Source of the DNA: Prevotella sp.
Lineage (GTDB): Bacteria > Bacteroidota > Bacteroidia > Bacteroidales > Bacteroidaceae
Reading direction: 5' to 3'
Assembly: GCA_024680755.1 (NCBI GenBank)
Contig: JAILBT010000022.1
Location: forward strand, 1 to 41,853
DNA length: 41,853 nt
The notes under the pieces are model-generated. The model saw only the letters and a list, made by a program, of their open reading frames with translations, ran no database searches and was not told where the DNA came from. This document shows, piece after piece, positions 25,861 through 34,284 of the stretch (the first letter of the stretch is position 1; each line of letters opens with the position of its first letter). A program made the translations under genes and the position numbers.

Positions 25861-27837
25861 ATGAAACATCGAGACAAACATCAGTGCCGCAATGGATGGG
25901 TCAGGACGTTCGTGCTGGCTGCCGCGGCCGTGCTGACATGTCAGACGGCAGAGGCCAAGAAGCAGGCCGATCCGATGGAAGCCTACCTCTTCGTCTATTT
26001 CACAGGCAACCAGCCCGGTGAGGAACAACTGAAATTTGCCGTCTCTATGGACGGCTTCAACTGGCAGCCGCTGAACAACGGCCGTAAGGTGGTCAGCGTA
26101 GATGGCGTGGCACGGTGGAAGTGCATACGCGACCCTCACATACTGCGTGGCGAAGACGGGCACACATTCTACATGGTTATGACCGACATGAAGTCGTCCG
26201 CCGGCTGGGTGTCAAATGATGGCATCGTAATGATGAAATCGACCGACCTGGTGAAATGGAAGATGGCGGCCGTGGACTTCCCCACCACGTTTCCCAAACT
26301 GTTTACACGTGAGAGCTGCGAACGCGTGTGGGCACCGCAAACCATCTACGACCCTGAAGCGGGCAAATACATGATTTACTATTCACTGCAGTACCAGGGG
26401 CAGCAGCTCACAATCTTCTACTCGTATGCCAACAAGGATTTCAGCTCGTTGTCAGAGCCGGTGAAGATGGTGGATTACGGACGAGACATACTGGATGCCG
26501 ACATCATACGAACCGACAGCTGCTACCACATGTTTCTGAGCGGTATATGGAAGGTTACGGCACCCACGCTGAAGGGCCCGTGGACGAAGCTGACAGAGAA
26601 GCGTCTGCAGCCCACATGGATGGACGCAGAGGGGCCATGCGTGTTCCGGCGCATAGCCTCGGCAGGACAGGCAGGACAAGACGGCATGGGCGATTGGTGT
26701 CTGATGTACGACTGCTTCCGCAACGGTGAGTTCAACTTCAGCCGTTCGACCGACCTGGAACATTTCGACCTGGTGGCCCGTACGGAAATAAAAGGCGATT
26801 TCACCCCACGGCATGGCACCGTCATGGCCATCACGATGAAAGAGCTGCAGCGTTTGCTGAAGGCGTTTCCCTCTGACAGCCTTACCATAGAGCGCTTGCG
26901 ACGCGAGGCTATGCCCGAGGGCTGTAGGCAGCTGATTATAGACGAGCGCACACCCGACGGCCAACGCTATGGCCGCAATCCCATCTTCAAGCATGAATAT
27001 ACCTGCGACCCGGCTCCTGTGGTGTGGGACGACACGCTGTGGCTCTTCACCGGACACGACGTGCCAGGGCCGCGCAACTACAACATACCCGAGTGGAGCT
27101 GCTTCTCGACCACCGACATGCGGCATTGGCGGCAGTATCCTTCAATAATGAGCGTTAAGTCGGTGAAGTGGGACCGCTCTCACCAGGCCTACGCCGCACA
27201 TGCCATACGCCGCGACGGAAAGTACTATTTCTATTTCTCCACCAACGGATCGGGCATCGGCGTGGCAGTGGCCGACAGGCCCGAGGGACCATATACCGAC
27301 GCGCTGGGGCATCAGCTCGTCACCAACGACATGTGTCCGTGGGCCACTCACAGCTGGCGCAACATCGACCCGGCAGCTTTCATCGACGACGACGGTCAGG
27401 CGTGGCTCTTCTGGGGCAACGGAGTGCCATACTATGCCAAGCTGAAGGCAAACATGACCGAGCTGGACGGGCCCGTCATGCGTGTCAACCTGAAAGATGC
27501 TGGATACAGATATACCGAGGCACCGTGGATACACAAGTATCAAGGACGCTATTATCTGACATACGCCGTGGGGTTCCCCGAGAAGCTGGCCTACGCCGTG
27601 AGCGACAGGATAGACGGCGAGTTCAGATGTCGCGGCCTGCTGGCCGAAACTGCCGGCAACAGCAATACCACACACCCGGGCATAGTGGAGTTTAAGGGAC
27701 AGTGGTATCTCTTCACCCACGATGGGTCGCTGCCTGGCGGTAGTGGAGCATGTCGCTCGGTGGTGGTCTATAGGCTCAACTACACTGCCGACGGCTCTAT
27801 TGAGAAGGTGAAGCTTGACAGCGACGGAATTTGGTAG
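25861..27837 (+). CDS. Secreted protein with two GH43-like modules
   Basis: Glycoside hydrolase family 43-type protein, probably acting on arabinose- or xylose-containing plant glycan; the exact linkage is unknown. 658 residues with a signal peptide (about 1-32, ending QTAEA). The first five-bladed propeller, about residues 40-340, has candidate acids in CIRDPHIL, DILDADII and MDAEGPCVF. The second, about 365-650, has CDPAPVV (base), NIDPAAF (pKa modulator) and YTEAPWI (acid), the canonical GH43 Asp-Asp-Glu arrangement. Both modules therefore look potentially active. No SusC/SusD pair or regulator is adjacent, so it is not in an obvious polysaccharide utilisation locus. It is convergent with aldA across a strong hairpin. 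Confidence 0.88.
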   Translation: MKHRDKHQCRNGWVRTFVLAAAAVLTCQTAEAKKQADPMEAYLFVYFTGNQPGEEQLKFAVSMDGFNWQPLNNGRKVVSVDGVARWKCIRDPHILRGEDGHTFYMVMTDMKSSAGWVSNDGIVMMKSTDLVKWKMAAVDFPTTFPKLFTRESCERVWAPQTIYDPEAGKYMIYYSLQYQGQQLTIFYSYANKDFSSLSEPVKMVDYGRDILDADIIRTDSCYHMFLSGIWKVTAPTLKGPWTKLTEKRLQPTWMDAEGPCVFRRIASAGQAGQDGMGDWCLMYDCFRNGEFNFSRSTDLEHFDLVARTEIKGDFTPRHGTVMAITMKELQRLLKAFPSDSLTIERLRREAMPEGCRQLIIDERTPDGQRYGRNPIFKHEYTCDPAPVVWDDTLWLFTGHDVPGPRNYNIPEWSCFSTTDMRHWRQYPSIMSVKSVKWDRSHQAYAAHAIRRDGKYYFYFSTNGSGIGVAVADRPEGPYTDALGHQLVTNDMCPWATHSWRNIDPAAFIDDDGQAWLFWGNGVPYYAKLKANMTELDGPVMRVNLKDAGYRYTEAPWIHKYQGRYYLTYAVGFPEKLAYAVSDRIDGEFRCRGLLAETAGNSNTTHPGIVEFKGQWYLFTHDGSLPGGSGACRSVVVYRLNYTADGSIEKVKLDSDGIW

Positions 27838-27862
27838 GCCGCATGTGACCTGCCGTCTATAC

Positions 27863-27906
27863 AAGCATTGAGGCCCTGCACCGAACGGTGCAGAGCCTCA
27901 ATGCTT
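27863..27906. terminator. Bidirectional hairpin between GH43 gene and aldA
   Basis: A 21-position stem with one C/A mismatch (27875/27894) and a 2-nt apex (effectively 4 nt). The T-tract is short on both strands, but the position between convergent genes supports a shared terminator. Confidence 0.75.
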
Positions 27907-27964
27907 TATAGCCCAGTGTGGGGACGAGGAAAAAGAAGCTTGGCTGACACGGCCCGACTGCACA

Positions 27965-29401
27965 TTAGTATCTGCTCTGATAGTAGATGACGTGCGTGTT
28001 GAGGTATTCCTCCAGACCGTGCTTGCCGTCGGCACCACCTATGCCGCTCTTCTTCACGCCGGCATGGAAGCCCTGTATGGCTTCAAAGTGGAAGCGGTTG
28101 ATGTAGGTCTCGCCAAACTTCAGCTCACGACATACACGCGCTGCGGTGTCGAGGTCTTTGGTAAACACGCTCGATGCCAGTCCGTACTCTGTGTCGTTGG
28201 CCCATTCGATAGCCTGGTCCAGGCCGTCGAACTCAACGAGCGGCAGCACGGGGCCGAAGGTCTCCTCGTGTATGATATCCATGTCCTGACGGCAGTTGTC
28301 GAGCACGGTGGGCTCAAAGAAGAAGCCCTTGTCGCCAATGCGGTGGCCTCCGCAGAGCAGCTTGGCCCCCTGCCTGATGGCATTGTCCACCTTGGCAGAC
28401 ACGCTCTGCAGTGCGCGCCTCTCTACCAGTGGTCCCATATCGGCATCTTTCATCACGGCGGGATCGCCCACCTTGACAGCCTTGAACTTTTCCACAATCA
28501 GGTCGGTGAAAGCAGTCTTCACTTCCTTCGCCACATAGACGCGCTCTGCCTGATTGCATATCTGTCCGCTGTTGCCAATACGACTGTCGAGCACAGCTTG
28601 CGCTGCCAGCTCCAGGTCGGCATCAGCACAGACGATGACGGGAGCCTTGCCGCCCAGCTCGAGCGACACCTTGGTGATGTTCGGTGCGGCTGCCTCCATA
28701 ATCTTCACGCCGGCCTCTACCGAGCCCGTCAGCGACACGATGCCTATCTTAGGACTGGCGGCCATGGCGTTGCCCACGACCGAGCCGCGACCCGTCACCA
28801 CGTTGAACACGCCTGCCGGCAAGCCGCTCTCATCAACAATCTTGCAGAACTCGCAGCAGTTCTCCGGCGTCAGCTGCGATGGCTTCAGCACTATCGTGCA
28901 ACCGGCTATCATGGCGGCTGCAGCCTTGCGCGCAATTAGGAAGAAGGGGAAATTCCAGGGCAGTATGCCGGCGGCCACACCACACGGCACCTTCTCCAGG
29001 AGCATCGTCTCGCCACGGTTGTCGCTCTGGATAATCTCTCCCTCTATGTGGCGGGCAAAGGAGGCCATATAGTCGAAATACTCGGCCGTGACACCCACTT
29101 CGGTGGCGGCCAGCGCCTGCGTCTTGCCCTGCTCGCGCACCAGTATCTCCTGGAACTTGTCAAAATTGTCGCGTATGCCTTGAGCCATCTTCTTCAGATA
29201 CTGAGCACGCTCGCACGCCGGAATCTTGGCCCACTCCACCTGCGCCTTCTCTGCGGCGGCAATGGCCTCCTCAACGTCGGCAACGGTGCCTGAAGGCTGG
29301 CGGCTCACCACCTCCTCGGTGCTGGGGTTTATCACATCAATCCACTCTCCCGAACGGCTCTCACAAAAGCGGCCGTTGATGTACATCTTTAGGTCTTTCA
29401 T
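27965..29401 (-). CDS. aldA: NAD-dependent aldehyde dehydrogenase, AldA type
   Basis: Oxidises small hydroxyaldehydes such as lactaldehyde or glycolaldehyde to acids; lactaldehyde arises from fucose and rhamnose catabolism. 478 residues from ATG 29401, almost the length of E. coli AldA (479). The frame is open to 29590 but that part covers the promoter. Motifs: cofactor-site PWNFPFFLIARK near residue 150; the catalytic Glu in VSLELGGKAP near 250; the catalytic Cys in NSGQICNQAERVYV near 284; and EETFGPVLPL near 383. The assignment to AldA rather than another short-chain aldehyde dehydrogenase rests on overall resemblance. Divergent from the TolC-like gene. Confidence 0.88.
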   Translation of the reverse strand: MKDLKMYINGRFCESRSGEWIDVINPSTEEVVSRQPSGTVADVEEAIAAAEKAQVEWAKIPACERAQYLKKMAQGIRDNFDKFQEILVREQGKTQALAATEVGVTAEYFDYMASFARHIEGEIIQSDNRGETMLLEKVPCGVAAGILPWNFPFFLIARKAAAAMIAGCTIVLKPSQLTPENCCEFCKIVDESGLPAGVFNVVTGRGSVVGNAMAASPKIGIVSLTGSVEAGVKIMEAAAPNITKVSLELGGKAPVIVCADADLELAAQAVLDSRIGNSGQICNQAERVYVAKEVKTAFTDLIVEKFKAVKVGDPAVMKDADMGPLVERRALQSVSAKVDNAIRQGAKLLCGGHRIGDKGFFFEPTVLDNCRQDMDIIHEETFGPVLPLVEFDGLDQAIEWANDTEYGLASSVFTKDLDTAARVCRELKFGETYINRFHFEAIQGFHAGVKKSGIGGADGKHGLEEYLNTHVIYYQSRY

Positions 29402-29453
29402 AGGGGTTTTTGTTTGGTTGGTAAAAGTGTTAAGGATAATATTTTCCTGCTGG

Positions 29454-29484
29454 CAAAGATATGAGTTTTCCAGATAACGTGCAA
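29454..29484 (-). promoter_or_regulatory. Bacteroidetes-type promoter for aldA
   Basis: On the minus strand TTG (29484-29482), a 20-nt spacer and TATCTTTG (29461-29454), 52 nt before the ATG at 29401. This excludes the longer upstream open frame as coding. Confidence 0.75.
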
Positions 29485-29554
29485 GTATATGAGCTATTTT
29501 TTTGTGTAGGATTTTGCCGTCCGCCGACACAAATCTTATTTTGTGTAAAAAGAT

Positions 29555-29585
29555 TTTGTGCTTATCTGAAAAAACGATACTTTTG
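29555..29585 (+). promoter_or_regulatory. Bacteroidetes-type promoter for the TolC-like gene
   Basis: TTTG (29555-29558), a 19-nt spacer and TACTTTTG (29578-29585), 53 nt before ATG 29639. Divergent from the aldA promoter, with about 70 bp between the two -33 elements. Confidence 0.78.
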
Positions 29586-29638
29586 CACACGATATAGGAA
29601 AAAGCTTTATTTACTATTTTTTTGACAGTTCACAGTAT

Positions 29639-30973
29639 ATGAAATGTAAGATTCTTCTGTGTTGTGCCGCGATGTGCGCCACTCCGTCAGTCCATGCTGA
29701 GGGGCTGCAGTGGACGCTGGACGAGTGTTTGGCATACGCCATTCAGCACAATATCACCCTGCGCAAGAGCAGTCTGCAACAGCAGCAGGCCGCCGAAGAA
29801 CTACGCGGAGCCAAGGGTGCTCTGCTGCCCACACTCAATGCAGGCACCAACCACAGCCTGGGCTACCGGCCGTGGCAAGCCACGAGCCAGTACAGCGTGA
29901 GCAACGGATATGTCAACAGCAAGGTGGACAAGGGCTACTACAGTGGCTCGTATCAGGTCAATGTCAACTGGACCGTATGGAACGGCGGTCGCAACACCAA
30001 CACGGTGAAGCTGGACCGCCTGGCCGAAGAGCAGGCCGAGATGTCCGTCAGGCAGACGGCCAACAGCATACAGGAGCGTATAGCCCAACTATATGTGCAG
30101 GTGAGCTATCTGACAGAGAATGTCAAGGTGCTTGAACAGAGTCTGCAGACCAGCACGAAGAACGTGGAGCGTGGTCAGCAGATGGTCAGCGTTGGAAAGA
30201 TGAGTCGGGCCGACCTCTCTCAGCTTGAGGCTCAGCAGGCCACCGATCGCTATAACCTGGTGGAGATGCAGGCTCAGGTGAGCAACTATACGTTGCAGCT
30301 AAAGCAGTTGCTTGAGCTGACGACCGAGGAGTTTGGCGTGGCGGTGCCCACGGTGAGCCAGACACAGGTGATGGCCGCCATCCCTGCCCTCCAGAGTGTC
30401 TATCAGGCTGCCCTTGACCAGCGGCCCGAGATAGCCGGTGCCGAGAGTGCAGTCAAGAGTGCCGAGCTGAATGTGAAGATAGCCCGGGCTGGATATATGC
30501 CTAATGTCAGCATCAACGCGGGTGCCGGAACCAGCACGTCGTCGCTGTCAGACAATTCGTGGGGACTACAGATGAAAAACAATTTCGACCTCATGGGTGG
30601 TATCTCGTTGCAGGTGCCCATCTTCGATGCTTTCCAGACGCGCACAGCCATTCGCAAGGCCAAGCTACAGCAACAGCAGGCTCAGCTGGACCTGCAGGAC
30701 AAGCAGAAGCAGCTTTATGCCACCATCGAGGGCTTCTGGTTGGACGCAACGACCAACCAAGCCAAGTATCGTGCTGCCACGGTCACCGTCGAGAGCGAGC
30801 AGCTGAGCTATGCCCTGCTGGAGCAGCAGTTCCAGCTGGGGCTGAAGAACATTATTGAGTTGCTGCAGGGTAAGGACAAGCTGCTGGCAGCACAGCAGAA
30901 TCAGCTCCAGAGTAAGTATCAGACCATACTCAGCCTACAGCTGCTTCGTTTCTACGAGAGCGGGCAGATCTGA
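29639..30973 (+). CDS. TolC-family outer membrane efflux protein
   Basis: Outer-membrane channel of the TolC/OEP family for type I secretion or RND efflux. 444 residues. Signal peptide about residues 1-20 (ends SVHA). Two OEP repeats, each rich in heptad coiled coil: first WTLDECLAYAIQHNITLRKS near 25-44 with the following helices to about 215; second AALDQRPEIAGAESAVKSAE near 257-276 onward. The TolC duplication is therefore complete. No membrane-fusion or inner-membrane transporter gene is adjacent, so the partner is encoded elsewhere. It has its own promoter and a terminator 22 bp after the stop. Confidence 0.93.
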   Translation: MKCKILLCCAAMCATPSVHAEGLQWTLDECLAYAIQHNITLRKSSLQQQQAAEELRGAKGALLPTLNAGTNHSLGYRPWQATSQYSVSNGYVNSKVDKGYYSGSYQVNVNWTVWNGGRNTNTVKLDRLAEEQAEMSVRQTANSIQERIAQLYVQVSYLTENVKVLEQSLQTSTKNVERGQQMVSVGKMSRADLSQLEAQQATDRYNLVEMQAQVSNYTLQLKQLLELTTEEFGVAVPTVSQTQVMAAIPALQSVYQAALDQRPEIAGAESAVKSAELNVKIARAGYMPNVSINAGAGTSTSSLSDNSWGLQMKNNFDLMGGISLQVPIFDAFQTRTAIRKAKLQQQQAQLDLQDKQKQLYATIEGFWLDATTNQAKYRAATVTVESEQLSYALLEQQFQLGLKNIIELLQGKDKLLAAQQNQLQSKYQTILSLQLLRFYESGQI

Positions 30974-30994
30974 CGAAAGTAGGAAAAAATTATA

Positions 30995-31029
30995 ATGCAG
31001 GGCTTCATGGAAACCGCGAAGCCCTGCAT
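30995..31029. terminator. Bidirectional terminator between tolC-like gene and glnA
   Basis: A perfect 12-bp stem (30995-31006 with 31018-31029) and an 11-nt loop. The plus strand continues CTTTTG, and the minus strand continues into a run of six T (complement of 30985-30990), so it can serve both convergent genes. Confidence 0.85.
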
Positions 31030-31036
31030 CTTTTGT

Positions 31037-31135
31037 ATTCTGATTATTCTGAGTTCTCTGATTATTCTGATTATTCTGATTATTCTGATTATTCTGATTA
31101 TTCTGATTATTCTGATTAATCTGCTTAATCTGTCT
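31037..31135. repeat. 9-bp tandem repeat array abutting the glnA stop
   Basis: Eleven 9-bp units of ATTCTGATT. Units 1 and 4-9 are identical, while units 2, 3, 10 and 11 carry substitutions; a degenerate twelfth unit (31136-31144) runs into the glnA stop. The period of nine keeps all frames open (Ile-Ile-Arg on the minus strand, Ile-Leu-Ile on the plus). No gene is claimed. Confidence 0.93.
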
Positions 31136-33382
31136 TTATCTGATAAACAGCAGTTCCCTATACTTGGGCAGTGTCCAGAGACCGTCTTCGACAATCATTT
31201 CCAGGTGGTCCACCTCGTGGCGTATGGCCTCCATCTTAGGTTCCACCGTGTCGTGATAGGCTATTGCTCGCGAGCGTATGTTCTCAATGCGGTTGGCCAC
31301 GCGGCGTGCGTCGGTCAGCTCCTCGACCAAGCGTTCGATTGTCTCGGTGCGCTCGGCAATTTCTTCTATCAGCTTCATGTTGCGTGCCGAGAGGCGTTCG
31401 GCCTTCTCTGAGGTGAAGATCGGTGTGGAGAAGATGTCGTTGATGCCCTGCACGTTCTTTATCAGCTTCGACTGATAGTGTGTGGCGACGGGTATGATGT
31501 GGTTCATAGCCAGGTCACCCATTACGCGCGCCTCTATCTGCAGTTTCTTGACGTAGGTCTCCCATTTCACCTCGTTGCGAGCCTCAAGCTCCTTGCGTGT
31601 CATCACGCCCAGTCGCTCGAACATGGCAACGCTCTGATCGTCTAAGTAGCGGTCGAAGATCAGCGGGCACGACTTCTCTACGTCCAGTCCGCGACGAGTA
31701 GCCTCTTGGACCCATTCGTCTGAGTAGCCGTTGCCATCGAAGCGTATAGCGGCGCAGGTCCTGATGTCCTCTCGCAGCGTGTCAATGATGGCGTGCATCA
31801 GCGGGCTGTGGCCACTGGCCTTCAGTGCTTCAGTCTGTTCGGTGGTCAGCCGGCTCATCTTCTCATCGACACGCTGGCGGAAATCGTTCAGCTCGTCGGC
31901 CACCGCCGCGTTGAGGGCTATCATGGCGCTGGCGCAGTTGGCCTCGCTGCCCACGGCGCGGAACTCGAAGCGGTTGCCGGTGAAGGCGAAAGGCGATGTG
32001 CGGTTGCGGTCGGTGTTGTCGAGCAGCAGCTCTGGTATCTGCGGGATGTCCAATTTCTTTCCCTGTTTGCCCTTCATGGCAAAGAGGTCGTCCTTGTCGG
32101 CCCGCTCCAGGTGCTCCAACAGCTCGCTCACCTGCTTACCCAGAAACGACGAGATGATGGCTGGTGGAGCTTCGTTAGCACCGAGGCGATGTGCGTTGCT
32201 GGCCGACATGATTGAAGCCTTGAGCAGTCCGTTGTGTCGCCACACGCCCATCAGTGTTTCCACTATGAAGGTGATGAAGCGCAGGTTCTGCTCCGGTGTC
32301 TTGCCTGGAGCGTGGAGCAGGGTGCCGGTGTCGGTGGACAGGCTCCAGTTGTTGTGCTTGCCCGAGCCGTTGATACCGTCGAACGGCTTTTCGTGCAGCA
32401 GCACGCGGAACGAGTGTTTCCTGGCCACACGCTTCATAAGCGACATGAGCAGCATGTTGTGGTCAACAGCCAGGTTACACTCCTCGAAGATGGGTGCCAG
32501 CTCAAACTGCATGGGTGCCACCTCGTTGTGGCGCGTCTTGCAGGGTATACCCAGCTCCAGAGCCTGTGTCTCCAGGTCTTTCATAAAGGCCTGCACGCGG
32601 TCGGGTATGGTGCCGAAGTAGTGGTCGTCCATCTGCTGGTTTTTGGCCGAATCGTGTCCCATCAGGGTACGGCCCGTCAGCATCAGGTCGGGACGGGCAG
32701 AGTAAAGGTCTTCATCCACGAGGAAATACTCCTGTTCCCAGCCCAGGTTGACGGTCACCTTCTTCACCTCGGGCTCGAAATAGCGTGCCACTCGTGTGGC
32801 AGCCTCGTCGATGGCATGGAGTGTCTTGAGCAATGGTGCTTTGTAGTCGAGGCTCTCGCCTGTATAGGATATGAAGATGGTAGGTATGCAGAGCGTGTCG
32901 TCGATGACGAAAACGGGCGATGTAGGATCCCAGGCCGAATAGCCCCGGGCCTCGAAGGTGTTACGTATGCCGCCATTGGGAAAAGAGCTTGCGTCTGGTT
33001 CCTGCTGCATGAGCAGCTTGCCCGTGAACTCTTCCACCATGCCGCCCTTACCGTCGTGTTCGACGAAGGCGTCGTGCTTCTCGGCCGTGCCCTCAGTCAG
33101 AGGCTGAAACCAGTGAGTGTAGTGGGTGGCGCCCAGCTCCATGGCCCACTGCTTCATGCCCCGGGCCACTGCGTCGGCAATGGAGCGGTCGAGCGGTGCA
33201 CCGTGGTCCATCACATCGACCATCTGGCTATAGACATCAGCCGGAAGATACTTGAACATCTTCTGACGGCTGAACACATACTTGCCAAAGTATTCCGAAG
33301 GGCGTTCCTTTGGTGTTTCCACTTTCACGGGTTGTTTCTTGAAAGCCTCGCCCACGAGGCGAAATCTTAGCTCTGCTGACAT
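31136..33382 (-). CDS. glnA: Glutamine synthetase type III
   Basis: ATP-dependent amidation of glutamate to glutamine, the main ammonium assimilation reaction; type III (GlnN) enzymes are large and typical of Bacteroidetes and cyanobacteria. 748 residues against about 725-730 usual. Visible motifs: WFQPLTEGTAEKHDAF near residue 90; the GSIII signature region with VNLGWEQEYFLVD near 222; RHNEVAPMQFELAPIFEE near 296; the ATP-site KPFDGINGSGKHNNWSLS near 343; and GNRFEFRAVGSEAN near 475. The C-terminal third is the GSIII-specific helical region (KLQIEARVMGDLAMNHIIP and following). A possible promoter lies at 33412-33419, and the 9-bp array begins at its stop codon. Confidence 0.97.
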   Translation of the reverse strand: MSAELRFRLVGEAFKKQPVKVETPKERPSEYFGKYVFSRQKMFKYLPADVYSQMVDVMDHGAPLDRSIADAVARGMKQWAMELGATHYTHWFQPLTEGTAEKHDAFVEHDGKGGMVEEFTGKLLMQQEPDASSFPNGGIRNTFEARGYSAWDPTSPVFVIDDTLCIPTIFISYTGESLDYKAPLLKTLHAIDEAATRVARYFEPEVKKVTVNLGWEQEYFLVDEDLYSARPDLMLTGRTLMGHDSAKNQQMDDHYFGTIPDRVQAFMKDLETQALELGIPCKTRHNEVAPMQFELAPIFEECNLAVDHNMLLMSLMKRVARKHSFRVLLHEKPFDGINGSGKHNNWSLSTDTGTLLHAPGKTPEQNLRFITFIVETLMGVWRHNGLLKASIMSASNAHRLGANEAPPAIISSFLGKQVSELLEHLERADKDDLFAMKGKQGKKLDIPQIPELLLDNTDRNRTSPFAFTGNRFEFRAVGSEANCASAMIALNAAVADELNDFRQRVDEKMSRLTTEQTEALKASGHSPLMHAIIDTLREDIRTCAAIRFDGNGYSDEWVQEATRRGLDVEKSCPLIFDRYLDDQSVAMFERLGVMTRKELEARNEVKWETYVKKLQIEARVMGDLAMNHIIPVATHYQSKLIKNVQGINDIFSTPIFTSEKAERLSARNMKLIEEIAERTETIERLVEELTDARRVANRIENIRSRAIAYHDTVEPKMEAIRHEVDHLEMIVEDGLWTLPKYRELLFIR

Positions 33383-33411
33383 CGTCTGAATAGTTTTTTA
33401 GTGTTATTGTT

Positions 33412-33419
33412 CAAACATA
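33412..33419 (-). promoter_or_regulatory. Possible -7 element for glnA
   Basis: TATGTTTG on the minus strand, 29 nt before the glnA ATG, fits TAnnTTTG, but I see no matching TTTG at the -33 distance, so this is weaker than the other promoters reported. Confidence 0.4.
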
Positions 33420-33471
33420 TTTTCATCTACATATAATGTATGTATTGCAGACTGGCGACCTGTGTTGTTTC

Positions 33472-34272
33472 TTAGAATCTCACGGCAGCCCCACAGCTCA
33501 CGTTGGCTGTCTGCATGTATGGGTTGGCGTGCAGCTCGGCAAAGACGGGCAGCTGCAGACCTGCCGGCAGGCTGATGTCCTTTGTCACCCTCACGGCGGC
33601 TTTCACGGCCGAAAATCCGCCGGCATAGAGGTATTCGGCCGTTATCACCGGTCTTGCCTTTCCGTTCTCTTCCACCAGCTCACCATAGTATTGACCGGCG
33701 CTCTTCCACGGGCATATACCCAACATGCCTTCTACCTTCAACCCGTGACGGAATTGCCAGGGCACACACAGCTCTATGTATGTCGAGTAGGCCCGCTGCG
33801 GCTCGGTGAGTGACGGTCTGAAATCGTTGCCAAAGAAGCAAAGGTAGGCCTGAACACTGAACCATCGGTGTGTGTAGCCTGCGTTCAGCTCCAGCTTGTG
33901 CGGACCGTCGTCCTTGCCGTACTTGAAGAAGCGGTCCTTCTTGTCTATGCCCGAGTGCCAATAGTCTATCAGCCCTATGTTGGCACCCCAGCGACGATAT
34001 TCCAGCCGCAGGACTATTTCCTTGGTTTCGCCCTTGTGCATGGGATTGTTGGCCGTGAAAGAGAGCGCAGCCCCCTTCCACTCCACCGAGGCATTGGCCT
34101 GAAGGCTCAGTCCGGCTTGTTCGGTGCCTCGCCACATATACGACGAAACCACACCGGCGCCGGCTGTCACGCTGACGCTGTCGGCCGTGGCTGCGGTGGC
34201 TTGTTCGGACACCATAGTAGCGGCGGTAAGAAGTAAGCAGCCGATGTATGTGATGTGTTTGATTGACCTCAT
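33472..34272 (-). CDS. Putative small outer-membrane beta-barrel protein
   Basis: 266 residues from ATG 34272 (ATG 34281 adds three). Signal peptide to about residue 28, with hydrophobic core YIGCLLLTAATMV. The mature part shows alternating polar and hydrophobic strands with aromatic girdle residues (VVSSYMWRGTEQAGLSLQ, LRLEYRRWGANIGLIDYW, RWFSVQAYLCFFGNDF) and ends in a terminal Phe (GAAVRF), as expected for a BAM substrate. I do not recognise a family. It starts 3-12 bp after the aguB stop, so it is probably co-expressed, but a functional link with polyamine synthesis is not evident. Confidence 0.75.
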   Translation of the reverse strand: MRSIKHITYIGCLLLTAATMVSEQATAATADSVSVTAGAGVVSSYMWRGTEQAGLSLQANASVEWKGAALSFTANNPMHKGETKEIVLRLEYRRWGANIGLIDYWHSGIDKKDRFFKYGKDDGPHKLELNAGYTHRWFSVQAYLCFFGNDFRPSLTEPQRAYSTYIELCVPWQFRHGLKVEGMLGICPWKSAGQYYGELVEENGKARPVITAEYLYAGGFSAVKAAVRVTKDISLPAGLQLPVFAELHANPYMQTANVSCGAAVRF

Positions 34273-34284
34273 GTGTGGCATGGC

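Noticed and set aside
29402..29590. 63-codon N-terminal extension of the aldehyde dehydrogenase
   Set aside because: The promoter at 29454-29484 lies inside it, and AldA-type enzymes begin close to MKDLKMYING.
31037..31144. CRISPR-like array
   Set aside because: Units are 9 bp and contiguous with no spacers; there are no cas genes in the window.
30952..31194. Minus-strand ORF encoding Ile-Ile-Arg repeats
   Set aside because: It is created by the 9-bp array, includes the terminator hairpin and overlaps the glnA end.
32234..33370. Open frame of 378 codons on the plus strand inside glnA
   Set aside because: Fully antisense to the GSIII catalytic region and without family signature or promoter.
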